From the IMG/VR virus record IMGVR_UViG_3300006919_000139, positions 1 through 39,672 of that record: a stretch of 39,672 nt of DNA, one strand, 5' to 3'. The stretch's first letter is position 1; each line of letters starts with the position of its first letter. The notes below the pieces were generated by a model that was not told where the DNA came from, made no database searches, and saw only the letters and a program-made list of their open reading frames with translations. This DNA is from a virus. Both the position numbers and the translations under genes were made by a program. Below are positions 7,350 to 13,366 of this stretch, piece after piece.

Positions 7350-7778
7350 CTATTCGCCTCCCTCGGCAATGCTTGAAAGGGCCGTCATCACGCCCTCGGG
7401 GTCCGTCCAGGCCATGGCGCAGAGCTTCTCCCTGAGCCTGTTGGTCGTCAGGACAACGGTGTCGATCAGGGCCAGCCTCGCGCCCATCTGAGACGGTATG
7501 TCGCGCTTGATGGCGGCGACGGCGAAGTCCAGATCCTCGTCCCTGGTAATCAGGGCCTCGACCTTGCCGATCGCATGAAGAACGGTCGTATGGTCCCGGT
7601 TGAATGCCTTGCCTATCGAGGTCGCCGTCTCTCTGGTCATCTTGAAGGCGAGGTACATCGCCACATGGCGGGGGCGGACGATCTCTTGGTTCCGCTTCCG
7701 GCCTGTCAGATGGTCGGGGGAGACGCCGAACTCGCGGGCGGTTCTGGCGATGATGGCCTGCATGGCGCGGTCGCTCAT
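7350..7778 (-). CDS. DnaA domain IV-like DNA-binding protein
   Basis: 142 residues. Residues 1-75 correspond to the DNA-binding domain IV of DnaA: a helix-turn-helix ('EFGVSPDHLTGRKRNQEIVR', 'PRHVAMYLAFKMT') ending in the diagnostic RDHTTVLHA at 61-69. The AAA+ ATPase domain is absent, so it cannot act as an initiator alone. It could bind DnaA boxes to help or to block host initiation. The ATG at 7778 overlaps the TGA of the upstream gene (ATGA) and the gene ends one base before the O-like start, so the two are co-translated. Confidence 0.88.
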   Translation of the reverse strand: MSDRAMQAIIARTAREFGVSPDHLTGRKRNQEIVRPRHVAMYLAFKMTRETATSIGKAFNRDHTTVLHAIGKVEALITRDEDLDFAVAAIKRDIPSQMGARLALIDTVVLTTNRLREKLCAMAWTDPEGVMTALSSIAEGGE

Positions 7779-8155
7779 ATCCCCTCCCGACCCTGCGGGT
7801 TGAACATGCGGTATTCGACGGGTCTGCCCGCCGTCTTCGCGCGCTCTATTCCGTCGCGCATTCCAGGCGTGATGCCGTAGTCGGCGTAAACGACGGTCTT
7901 TTCGGCCTTCGCGCCCCAGAGCAAACCGGCCTCGATGCCGAGCCTCCGTTCCTCTGGGTTGTCGTCCCTCAACACACCCTCTTGCGTGTAGAGAAGGTGG
8001 CTGGCAAAGGGTGCCTCGCCTTTCTGGAAGCAGTCGTGCATGGCCGCTCGCGCATAGGCGACGTTGCGCTCTATGTCCCCGGCATAGGGGCTTTCCAAGA
8101 GAACGAGAGTCAGTGCATCCACCTTCTCCCGGGTCGTCACCGTGCGCGCGGTCAT
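7775..8155 (-). CDS. DUF7768-like (nucleoside 2-deoxyribosyltransferase-like) protein
   Basis: 126 residues. The pattern 'LLESPYAGDIERNVAYARAA', 'EAPFASHLLYTQEGVLRDD', 'ERRLGIEAG' and 'VVYADYGITPGM' matches a phage/plasmid family with a nucleoside 2-deoxyribosyltransferase-like fold (DUF7768), from memory. The ESPYAGD segment resembles a nucleotide-binding loop. A role in nucleotide metabolism is plausible but unproven. The ATG at 8155 overlaps the methyltransferase stop by 4 nt. Confidence 0.8.
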   Translation of the reverse strand: MTARTVTTREKVDALTLVLLESPYAGDIERNVAYARAAMHDCFQKGEAPFASHLLYTQEGVLRDDNPEERRLGIEAGLLWGAKAEKTVVYADYGITPGMRDGIERAKTAGRPVEYRMFNPQGREGI

Positions 8156-8613
8156 GCCGGTTTGTCCGGGTCCAGAATGAAGCAGGCAATGTGCCTACCT
8201 GTACCCTTCCCGGCCTCACCGTCTTCCGTTGCAAGCCAGCGAACATCACCGAGATTCCGCACCTCCGCCCCGGCTGCGAGCAGCATCAAAATCCACTTGT
8301 CGATGGGGTAGACCATCACCACGCGCTTGCCCTTCGCCTGCTCTGCTAGAGCCTTGCGCGCCCAAGCCGTCGGGCCTTTCTTCTTGCCTTCATGGAGAAT
8401 GGATCCGAAGGGTGGGTTGACGTAGTTGGACTCACCCCACTCGCATGTCAGGCCGTCGAAACCCTCGGGCAGCGGATAGGGGCAGGGGTCAAAGGTGAAG
8501 TTGAACTCGGCGTCCAGTCCCTCATACAGCGCAGGCGGCGTGAGCCAGTAATGCTTGCCGTTGTCACCGTTCCCGCGATGGAACTTGTTGTCTGCTGGTG
8601 CGAGATTCTTCAT
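8152..8613 (-). CDS. Phage DNA N6-adenine methyltransferase (Dam-type)
   Basis: 153 residues. It has the layout of the phage N6-adenine methyltransferase family: 'WLTPPALYEGLDAEFNFTFD', FDPCPYP at 41-47 and the catalytic NPPF at 66-69. The family is short and fits this length. It would methylate adenines in phage DNA, giving protection from restriction or marking DNA for replication timing. A strong Shine-Dalgarno (AGGAGG) precedes the ATG at 8613. No restriction partner lies nearby, so it is an orphan enzyme. It works alongside a second methyltransferase at 3473-4723. Confidence 0.9.
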   Translation of the reverse strand: MKNLAPADNKFHRGNGDNGKHYWLTPPALYEGLDAEFNFTFDPCPYPLPEGFDGLTCEWGESNYVNPPFGSILHEGKKKGPTAWARKALAEQAKGKRVVMVYPIDKWILMLLAAGAEVRNLGDVRWLATEDGEAGKGTGRHIACFILDPDKPA

Positions 8614-8768
8614 GCGCCCCTCCTCTTCGCCCTGTTTTCCATCTCCATGAGACGATGCAGCCACGCCCGTACCTCGCCCTGCTTCCTGAGCATGTCTTTC
8701 CCGGGCTTGGCATTGCGGGAGCGTTTGAAGGCATCGGCCCATTTGCGGGCAACCTGGGCGCGGGTCAT
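8610..8768 (-). CDS. Small basic protein, 52 aa
   Basis: Reads M T R A Q V A R K W A D A F K R S, then a Lys/Arg-rich helical region ('LRKQGEVRAWLHRLMEMENR'). The ATG at 8768 is the first start after attP on this strand, and the TGA overlaps the methyltransferase ATG (ATGA). The tight coupling supports a real gene. Function unknown; small basic proteins here could bind nucleic acid. Confidence 0.6.
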   Translation of the reverse strand: MTRAQVARKWADAFKRSRNAKPGKDMLRKQGEVRAWLHRLMEMENRAKRRGA

Positions 8769-8901
8769 GGCGTCCCCGCGTGTTGGACTGTGCCGACTCT
8801 TGTGCCGGGAAAATCCGCTTTCGTTTCCGTGAATTCGGACGTTTCCGAGGCTGTCAGGCGCGGATTGCTTGGGTTTCCGCCAAAAACGGGGAGGGCGCGC
8901 A

Positions 8902-8964
8902 GCGGATTGCTAATCCGTCCACCTCTAAAGGGTGGCGTGGGTTCGAATCCCACACCCTCCGCCA
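8902..8964 (+). other. attP candidate: 3' part of a tRNA-Ser(GCU) gene
   Basis: The segment carries an anticodon arm with GCT in the loop (GCGGA-TTGCTAA-TCCGT), a long variable arm (CCACC...GGGTGG), a TΨC arm (GTGGG-TTCGAAT-CCCAC), the 3' acceptor strand ACCCTCC and GCCA. A matching 5' strand GGAGGG is present at 8890-8895, but only 6 nt separate it from the anticodon stem, so the D-arm is missing and this is not a working tRNA. It ends 11 nt from the integrase stop. A tRNA 3' end beside an integrase gene is the usual attP, where integration rebuilds the host tRNA. Confidence 0.85.
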
Positions 8965-8975
8965 CTTTCAGACGG

Positions 8976-10007
8976 TTAGCCATTGTGCGAATCCGTTGCA
9001 TCTGTGCCGGTTTTTGTGCCGACCCTCGCAAGGTCGTCGTGCAGATCGGCCGTCGAGAGATGGGCATATTTCAGGGTCTGCTCCAGGCGCTTGTGGCCTA
9101 GCACCTCTTTCAGCCGCTCCAATCGGCCGCCGCGCTGCAAATACCAGCTTGCGAAAGTGTGCCGGAAATCGTGCGGGCGAAAATCGGACACCCCGGCCTT
9201 CCTGATAACCCTCGACAACCGATTCGACATGGCTGAGACGGCGTGCGGGTGGCCTGGGGCGGTGAAGAACAGATGTTGGCAGTGAAGGTGCCGGGGCAGC
9301 TTCTTGATCGTCTGCACGGCCGTTTCCGAGAGCGGCACGACCCTTGGCGCCCCGGTCTTGGTCACGTGCAGATAGATTTCCTTCCGGTCGAGGTCGATAT
9401 CGGCCCATGTCAGGGCCAGCATCTCGCCCAGGCGCATTCCGGTTTCCACCAGAAGAACGCAGGCGGGCAGGACGGCCCCGGCCTTGGCCTGGATCGCCGT
9501 CCATTCCTTCGGCCGCAGCCAGCGGACACGGGGTTTCGATTCCTTGATCGATCGCTTGGGCAGGGACTTGACGATGTTGTGATCCAGCCAATCCCTCTCG
9601 ACCGCGAGGGACAGAGCGGAGGACAGGCAGGCCAGATCCCGGCGGATCGTCGCATCGGAAACCACCTTGCGGCGCTCGGTCACGAACTCCGCGATGGTTG
9701 CCTTGCCGATCTCGTCCAGATAGGTCGCGTCTCCGATGCCAGCACGCAAAGCCTTTGCGCTCACCCGGTAACGGCGGGCGGCGCCTTCCTTCAGGCTCGG
9801 CATGTGTTCGGCTGCGAACATTCCCATCAATTCCTTCAACGTCCTGCGGGGCCGGCCGCCCCTGTGAATCTCCGCGTGGCGTTCTCTCAACGCCCGCTCG
9901 TGCTTTACGGCGACGGGCCTAGAAGTTGATCGGCTAGATTCTCGTACTTCCGTCCCGTTGATCTCGAATCGAACCCACCAAATCCTGCCGCGCTTGTAGA
10001 CGGACAT
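8976..10007 (-). CDS. int: Tyrosine-family integrase
   Basis: 343 residues. It catalyses attP x attB recombination for integration and, with excisionase, excision. Catalytic residues are visible: R192 (TGMRLGE), K217 (VTKTGAPR), H279 and R282 (HDFRHTF), H305 (LGHKRLEQT) and the nucleophile Y314 (KYAHL). The N-terminus ('SVYKRGRIWWVRFEINGTE') is an arm-binding-type domain. The start at 10007 is chosen for this conserved N-terminus and the GGGAGA upstream; the longer open frame is not conserved-looking. Its 5' end overlaps the excisionase gene by about 100 nt, and its stop abuts the attP tRNA fragment. Confidence 0.95.
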   Translation of the reverse strand: MSVYKRGRIWWVRFEINGTEVRESSRSTSRPVAVKHERALRERHAEIHRGGRPRRTLKELMGMFAAEHMPSLKEGAARRYRVSAKALRAGIGDATYLDEIGKATIAEFVTERRKVVSDATIRRDLACLSSALSLAVERDWLDHNIVKSLPKRSIKESKPRVRWLRPKEWTAIQAKAGAVLPACVLLVETGMRLGEMLALTWADIDLDRKEIYLHVTKTGAPRVVPLSETAVQTIKKLPRHLHCQHLFFTAPGHPHAVSAMSNRLSRVIRKAGVSDFRPHDFRHTFASWYLQRGGRLERLKEVLGHKRLEQTLKYAHLSTADLHDDLARVGTKTGTDATDSHNG

Positions 10008-10186
10008 GCTCTTTTCTCCCGCTGGCGTTTCCATTTGCGGAGAAGGTCGGCATCGAAGCGCCATGCACCTCGTTCGACATACTGGACCGCACCGGGAATG
10101 TTGCCCGCCTTCGCTTGGTTCGTCACCCAGCGAGGGCACATGCCCAACAGATCGGCGGCTTGTTGGGCAGTTAGCGGTTCGCTCAC
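9905..10186 (-). CDS. xis: Excisionase-like HTH (MerR/AlpA type) protein
   Basis: 93 residues. The N-terminal 55 residues ('LTAQQAADLLGMCPRWVTNQ', then 'AVQYVERGAWRFDADLLRKW') form a winged helix-turn-helix of the AlpA/excisionase class, which bends att DNA to direct integrase to excision. The C-terminal 35 residues overlap the integrase 5' end in another frame, as lambda xis overlaps int. The ATG at 10186 overlaps the upstream TGA. The xis name is by position and fold; it could instead be another small regulator. Confidence 0.78.
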   Translation of the reverse strand: MSEPLTAQQAADLLGMCPRWVTNQAKAGNIPGAVQYVERGAWRFDADLLRKWKRQREKRACPSTSAAGFGGFDSRSTGRKYENLADQLLGPSP

Positions 10187-10632
10187 GCCGCCACCTTCAA
10201 CAAAGCCCGCTCGATCACGGGCGCGCAGTCGAATTCCAGCCGTCCAGTGTGGCCTTCGTCCCTCAACTTCAGCAGGCGGCGCTTCTCGGATCTGTAGAAT
10301 TGGAGCATGTCGGCCCGGTCCTGCTTCCTGAATCTTGGGATAATCAGGGACATGCGGCGGAGGTCATCGAGTGCCAGCGCACCGTGCGCGGCCTTAAACC
10401 ACTCGACATGCTCCAGAGGACGCCCGCCCAGATAACTGTGGCAACCCATGCAGTGGGCGCTCGCGTTGAGAGGGTGGACGCGGAGAATCGGGATGGATCG
10501 GGAGAAGAAGTGCGAGCAGTGCAGGCCCTGCCTGTCGCCTTCGGGGAAGGTGTTGAAGCATCTCTCACAGGTCCAGTCCGCGCGCTCCCGCACGAGGAAG
10601 CTGAAAACATCGTCTAGGGGGGTGCGCTTCAC
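10183..10632 (-). CDS. NinG/Rap-like zinc protein
   Basis: 149 residues. A zinc-binding HNH-like region is seen at C22-x2-C25, C39-S-H41 and C61-x2-C64-H65, with 'GLHCSHFFSRS' and 'NASAHCMGCHSYLGGRP'. This is close to the NinG/Rap recombination nucleases, which act on recombination intermediates. It starts with GTG at 10632, directly after a TAG, with GAGG upstream. In lambdoids NinG is near replication genes; here it sits between the CII-like gene and the excisionase. Confidence 0.8.
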   Translation of the reverse strand: MKRTPLDDVFSFLVRERADWTCERCFNTFPEGDRQGLHCSHFFSRSIPILRVHPLNASAHCMGCHSYLGGRPLEHVEWFKAAHGALALDDLRRMSLIIPRFRKQDRADMLQFYRSEKRRLLKLRDEGHTGRLEFDCAPVIERALLKVAA

Positions 10633-11027
10633 CTACACCTCACGAATAAAGAGGCCCGGCCCCGGGAAGGGGATTCGGGACCGGGCCAGGATGCGCGCTG
10701 GCTGGGGATGGCCGCGCGCTGGGGAGAGGGTGCGGGGCGCAAACGCGAGGGAGGGTCGCTGCGCCCCGCTGTCCGGCGGCAGTGGACTTTCGCCGGATTG
10801 AATAAGGGTGAGCGCGGCTGGGGTGTGGCCTACACGTGTGCGGGGGCAACCCCATATCGGCCCCGCTATTCCGCTAGGCTTTACGATCAGCCTGTTACCA
10901 AGCACCGCGCTCACATCCCCCGTCGGGGATAGGGTGGGGACGAGTGGCCTCACCCGCCCCCGTCCGGCCGACAGTCCACGGGCATGTCCTGGCATGGAAC
11001 CACGCTCGGCTGTGTCGGTCGGGTTGT
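10633..11027. other. 395-nt stretch without a convincing gene
   Basis: A 132-codon minus-strand frame fills this stretch exactly: its ATG overlaps the TGA of the CII-like gene and its TAG abuts the GTG of the NinG-like gene. Its translation is rich in Pro, Arg, Gly and Ser with no recognisable motif, and it runs through a strong terminator-like hairpin. I therefore treat the region as a probable untranslated leader or spacer, with the frame as an unproven alternative gene. Confidence 0.5.
10640..10687 (-). terminator. Terminator-like hairpin between cII-like gene and NinG/xis/int
   Basis: Arms 10653-10664 and 10676-10687 pair over 12 bp, with a single G·U pair, around an 11-nt loop. On the minus strand the stem is followed at once by CTCTTTATT, giving an intrinsic-terminator shape for leftward transcription. 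It would separate the early regulators from the excision/integration genes. Confidence 0.6.
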
Positions 11028-11468
11028 TCATGCCGCTTCCGCCTCTTTCAGCAGAAGGCGGAGCTGGTTCATGGCAAGCTGCGCCGCGTGTTTGATCTGG
11101 GCGCGCTCGACCTCGCTGATTTTGTCGTCTTCCAAGGCCGTGTGGACCTCTCGCGCAACTCCGCCGACCTCGGCGCAAAGCTGGGTGACGCGGGTTCTCA
11201 TGCAACGGGTCTGGGGCTTGGTGTTCCGCATTTCCCGGCGCGCGTTGTAGGCGTCCCAAAGCGGGGTCTCGCCCGTCTCGGCTTCCATCGCCGCGTCCAG
11301 TATCTCGGCTTGCAGGATGGTGGGCAGGGAATCGGTGTCCTGATCGGCCCACTTGCGGATGCAGGAATCGGAACGGTTCACCAAGGCTCCGGCCCCGGCA
11401 TCGCTGAATTGTCCCATGATCCGCTGTATGGCGTGTTCGTAGGACAACGGGTTGCGAAGTTTGGTCAT
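11028..11468 (-). CDS. CII-like phage regulatory protein
   Basis: 146 residues. The N-terminal helix-turn-helix region ('LSYEHAIQRIMGQFSDAGAG', 'ALVNRSDSCIRKWADQDTDS', 'LPTILQAEILDAAM') has the pattern of the phage CII/Cp76-type regulators (R.SDS.IRKWADpd), which bind DNA to tip the lysis-lysogeny decision. The rest is a long helix typical of multimerisation. The ATG at 11468 has AGGGGAG upstream. It is the second gene of the leftward operon after cro. Confidence 0.75.
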   Translation of the reverse strand: MTKLRNPLSYEHAIQRIMGQFSDAGAGALVNRSDSCIRKWADQDTDSLPTILQAEILDAAMEAETGETPLWDAYNARREMRNTKPQTRCMRTRVTQLCAEVGGVAREVHTALEDDKISEVERAQIKHAAQLAMNQLRLLLKEAEAA

Positions 11469-11586
11469 TGCAAAATCTCCCCTCTATTGCCTTTCACATC
11501 GTCGCCGCCGTCCCGCACCCTCTCCCCATGGACGAATGGAAAAGGCTCGGAGACGTGGCGGGGGTGGTGGTGGAGAGGACGGGCCA

Positions 11587-11796
11587 TCAAGCGGCCTCCT
11601 CCGAAGGGATGAAATCGGCGTCTTCGATTTCGATGCCTTCCTTCGCCGCCGCCGCCTTGACCGCGCTCCAGCGCCTCAGAGGAATCACCCCGCGCTCCTT
11701 CCATCCCTGGACGGTCGTTGGGTTCTTATGGCCGAGCGCGCGGGCCAGGGCCGACAGGCCGCCGAATTGATCTATGATGCGTTCTGCTGGTGTCAT
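11587..11796 (-). CDS. Cro-like HTH regulator (carph-isopro/YdaS type)
   Basis: 69 residues: 'RIIDQFGGLSALARALGHKN', then 'TTVQGWKERGVIPLRRWSAV'. This is a single helix-turn-helix of the carph-isopro/YdaS kind used as Cro in many proteobacterial phages. It is divergent from the repressor gene, with the operators in the 85-bp gap. No Shine-Dalgarno precedes the ATG at 11796. The predicted -10 ends only 6 nt before it, so the mRNA may be leaderless. Confidence 0.85.
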   Translation of the reverse strand: MTPAERIIDQFGGLSALARALGHKNPTTVQGWKERGVIPLRRWSAVKAAAAKEGIEIEDADFIPSEEAA

Positions 11797-11802
11797 ACGG
11801 GA

Positions 11803-11831
11803 ATCTTACGCATCGACCGTAAGTATGTCAA
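11803..11831 (-). promoter_or_regulatory. Leftward early promoter (cro-cII-xis-int)
   Basis: On the minus strand: -35 TTGACA (11831-11826), a 17-nt spacer and -10 TAAGAT (11808-11803). It matches the rightward promoter at 12575-12604 closely, including the flanking TGCGTTGACA and TGCGTAA boxes. Both boxes are operator half-sites, so repressor would cover both hexamers. Confidence 0.8.
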
Positions 11832-11872
11832 CGCACAAAACGTATGGCGCTGCGTTTACGCAGACACCATTG
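11806..11872. promoter_or_regulatory. Left operator cluster for the phage repressor(s)
   Basis: Three sites. The first is a 17-bp site at 11806-11822 (TTACGCA-TCG-ACCGTAA) overlapping the cro -10. The second is a weaker 17-bp site at 11829-11845 (CAACGCA-CAA-AACGTAT) overlapping the -35. The third contains a perfect 14-bp palindrome CTGCGTTTACGCAG at 11850-11863 and a half-site TTACGCA at 11856-11862, near the cI start. The first two are spaced 23 bp centre to centre. Confidence 0.75.
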
Positions 11873-11881
11873 TCCCGCACC

Positions 11882-12532
11882 ATGACTAGAGCCGGACCCT
11901 TGGCGCGCGAGCTGAAGCGCATTCGAGAATCGGCCGGGCTTTCCATGCGGGAAGTCGCGGAGGCCCTGGGCCTTTCGATAACCGGATATCAGCACTACGA
12001 GGACCGATATAAGAAAGACTACCTGCCGCCTGAGATCGCGGATCATCTACAGAAAATTTTACGCGGTCGCGGGTTGACGGACGAAGATCTTTCAACTCTT
12101 AATTTCGGGAAGGCGCCCGTGCCCAGACGACCATCACACCCCTTGGGTGAACGCGATCTGCCAGTCTTAGGCGGCGCGCAAGGTGGGATGCAGGGTGTTT
12201 TAACGCTCGCGGGGGAAGCTGTGGACTGGGTTCATCGTCCGGCTGAACTGAACGGGGTTCGAGACGCCTTCGCCGTATTTATGGCTGGCGAGTCGATGGA
12301 GCCGAAATATCAGGCCGGCGACACGCTGTTCATTCATCCCCATATCCAGCCCCGGCCAGGCGATCATATTCTCATCCAATTGCGATCCGGCGAGGCCCTG
12401 GTTAAACGCCTCGAACGGCGGACCGAAGCCATCGTATACATACAGCAGTATAACCCGGCCGCGATTCTTGAAATCGCCACGGAATCAATCGAGCGCATCC
12501 AGCTCGTGATCGGCTCGATGGACCGCCGCTAA
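11882..12532 (+). CDS. cI: CI-type repressor with S24 (LexA-like) autoprotease domain
   Basis: 216 residues. Residues 5-60 are an N-terminal HTH ('LKRIRESAGLSMREVAEALG'). The C-terminal S24 domain has Ser138 (MAGESMEPKY) and Lys175 (ALVKRL), the catalytic pair for self-cleavage after RecA activation. The linker has GGAQGG at 97-102 where the cleavage site is expected. The repressor maintains lysogeny by binding the operators on both sides of its gene. The ATG at 11882 gives the normal N-terminus but has no Shine-Dalgarno; the open frame extends upstream to 11774 through the operators and is not used. Its orientation toward the rightward promoter is unlike lambda. Confidence 0.92.
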   Translation: MTRAGPLARELKRIRESAGLSMREVAEALGLSITGYQHYEDRYKKDYLPPEIADHLQKILRGRGLTDEDLSTLNFGKAPVPRRPSHPLGERDLPVLGGAQGGMQGVLTLAGEAVDWVHRPAELNGVRDAFAVFMAGESMEPKYQAGDTLFIHPHIQPRPGDHILIQLRSGEALVKRLERRTEAIVYIQQYNPAAILEIATESIERIQLVIGSMDRR

Positions 12533-12560
12533 ACTCCCCGCCATTTTTTTTGCCCATCTG

Positions 12561-12604
12561 TTACGCAAAATGCGTTGACACGTTAAACGCACTATGCGTA
12601 ATAT
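12561..12604 (+). promoter_or_regulatory. Rightward early promoter with two repressor operators
   Basis: -35 TTGACA at 12575-12580, an 18-nt spacer and -10 TAATAT at 12599-12604. Operator 1 (12561-12577) is TTACGCA-AAA-TGCGTTG and overlaps the -35. Operator 2 (12585-12601) is AAACGCA-CTA-TGCGTAA and overlaps the -10. Their centres are 24 bp apart. The promoter drives the lipoprotein gene and the long rightward operon. A T8 tract at 12544-12551, just after the cI stop, could help end cI transcription, but no clear hairpin precedes it. Confidence 0.82.
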
Positions 12605-12670
12605 CTCCTCACACCAAGCGAACGGTGCGGCCATACCCCCGGCCTAGAGGGGTGGGATGGGAGAGGGCAG

Positions 12671-13141
12671 ATGAACCTTTTTACGACGACAGCATTAGCC
12701 GGGGGCCTTCTGGCTCTCACGGCCTGCGGAATGAGCCTGGAGCATCTGGGCGATAACTTGGCCGGTCGGGCCTACATGGACGGCGAGCCCGCTCCGGGAT
12801 ACGCGCTGGTCAATGGCGAGTATGTCCCGGTCGAGACGCTGGTTGCCAGCGAGCCTTCGGCCCTCAGCGGCATCACCGGCCGCCCCTGCGACAGCGACCT
12901 TGCGATGGGCGTCCGCCCCGAGGGGCAGGGCACCTATTGCGTGTTTGTGGAGGGCGACAAGACGGTCGTCGTCCATGACGGGACCAACCCACCGATCGTG
13001 AAGGCCGGGTTCGACACGCGCGGATACGCCAAGTGGAACGGCGACAAGTCGCTTTGCGAGGTCTGGCTGGCGAATCACGCCCGACCCGGCGACTTCGCCC
13101 ATGAGGTGAAGCACTGCTTCGACGGAGGGTTTCACTCGTGA
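12671..13141 (+). CDS. Predicted lipoprotein with an HExxH zinc-site motif
   Basis: 156 residues. The signal peptide ends in the lipobox LTAC, so Cys19 would be lipidated and the protein anchored in the envelope. Near the C-terminus 'AHEVKHCFDGGFH' contains HExxH (144-148) and a further His155, the pattern of a gluzincin/metzincin-like zinc site. Residues C73, C90, C129 and C149 may form disulfides. It is the first gene behind the repressed rightward promoter, with the ribosome site GGGAGAGGG. An envelope protease, a superinfection-exclusion factor or an inactive relative are all possible; no family was recognised. Confidence 0.8.
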   Translation: MNLFTTTALAGGLLALTACGMSLEHLGDNLAGRAYMDGEPAPGYALVNGEYVPVETLVASEPSALSGITGRPCDSDLAMGVRPEGQGTYCVFVEGDKTVVVHDGTNPPIVKAGFDTRGYAKWNGDKSLCEVWLANHARPGDFAHEVKHCFDGGFHS

Positions 13142-13263
13142 TTGACGAGATGACCCCGGTAGACCGGATGCGCGTGGCCGCTTGCGTCGAAGCCTGCAAG
13201 GGCGTCCCGACCGAGAAGCTGCGCCCCGGCCTGCTGGCGGAGTTGCTGGAAAAAACCGCCTGA
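13138..13263 (+). CDS. Small protein, 41 aa
   Basis: It begins at GTG 13138, overlapping the TGA of the lipoprotein gene, and reads V I D E M T P V D R M R V A A C V, ending LLAELLEKTA. It is a predicted single amphipathic helical hairpin. The overlap and the sensible protein composition support a real gene. Function unknown. Confidence 0.5.
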   Translation: MIDEMTPVDRMRVAACVEACKGVPTEKLRPGLLAELLEKTA

Positions 13264-13285
13264 CGAGTCGGTGAAACCCGACGAA

Positions 13286-13301
13286 ACGGGCTTCGGCCCG
13301 T
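13286..13301 (+). terminator. UUCG-loop hairpin after the first two early genes
   Basis: ACGGGC-TTCG-GCCCGT gives a 6-bp stem capped by the very stable UUCG tetraloop. It is not followed by a U run, so it is at best a weak terminator. It may stabilise mRNA or pause polymerase before the gene at 13367. Confidence 0.4.
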
Positions 13302-13366
13302 CGCGGTAGCTGCGAGTTACGCGGCCACAGACCCCGGCCATGAGGGGGTGGGATGGAGAGAGACGG

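Noticed and set aside
8890-8964. Working tRNA-Ser(GCU) gene
   Set aside because: Only 6 nt lie between the acceptor strand and the anticodon stem, so the D-arm is missing; it is an attachment-site fragment.
8765-9067. Minus-strand frame reading VGFEPTPPFRGG and similar
   Set aside because: It is the well-known false protein made by translating the antisense of a tRNA 3' end.
10633-11032. 132-codon minus-strand gene
   Set aside because: It is perfectly spaced but Pro/Arg/Ser-rich, motif-free and interrupted by a strong terminator hairpin. Kept as an open possibility only.
12544-12551. T8 tract after cI as an intrinsic terminator
   Set aside because: No adequate stem lies directly upstream; only a 4-bp pairing 20 nt away was found.
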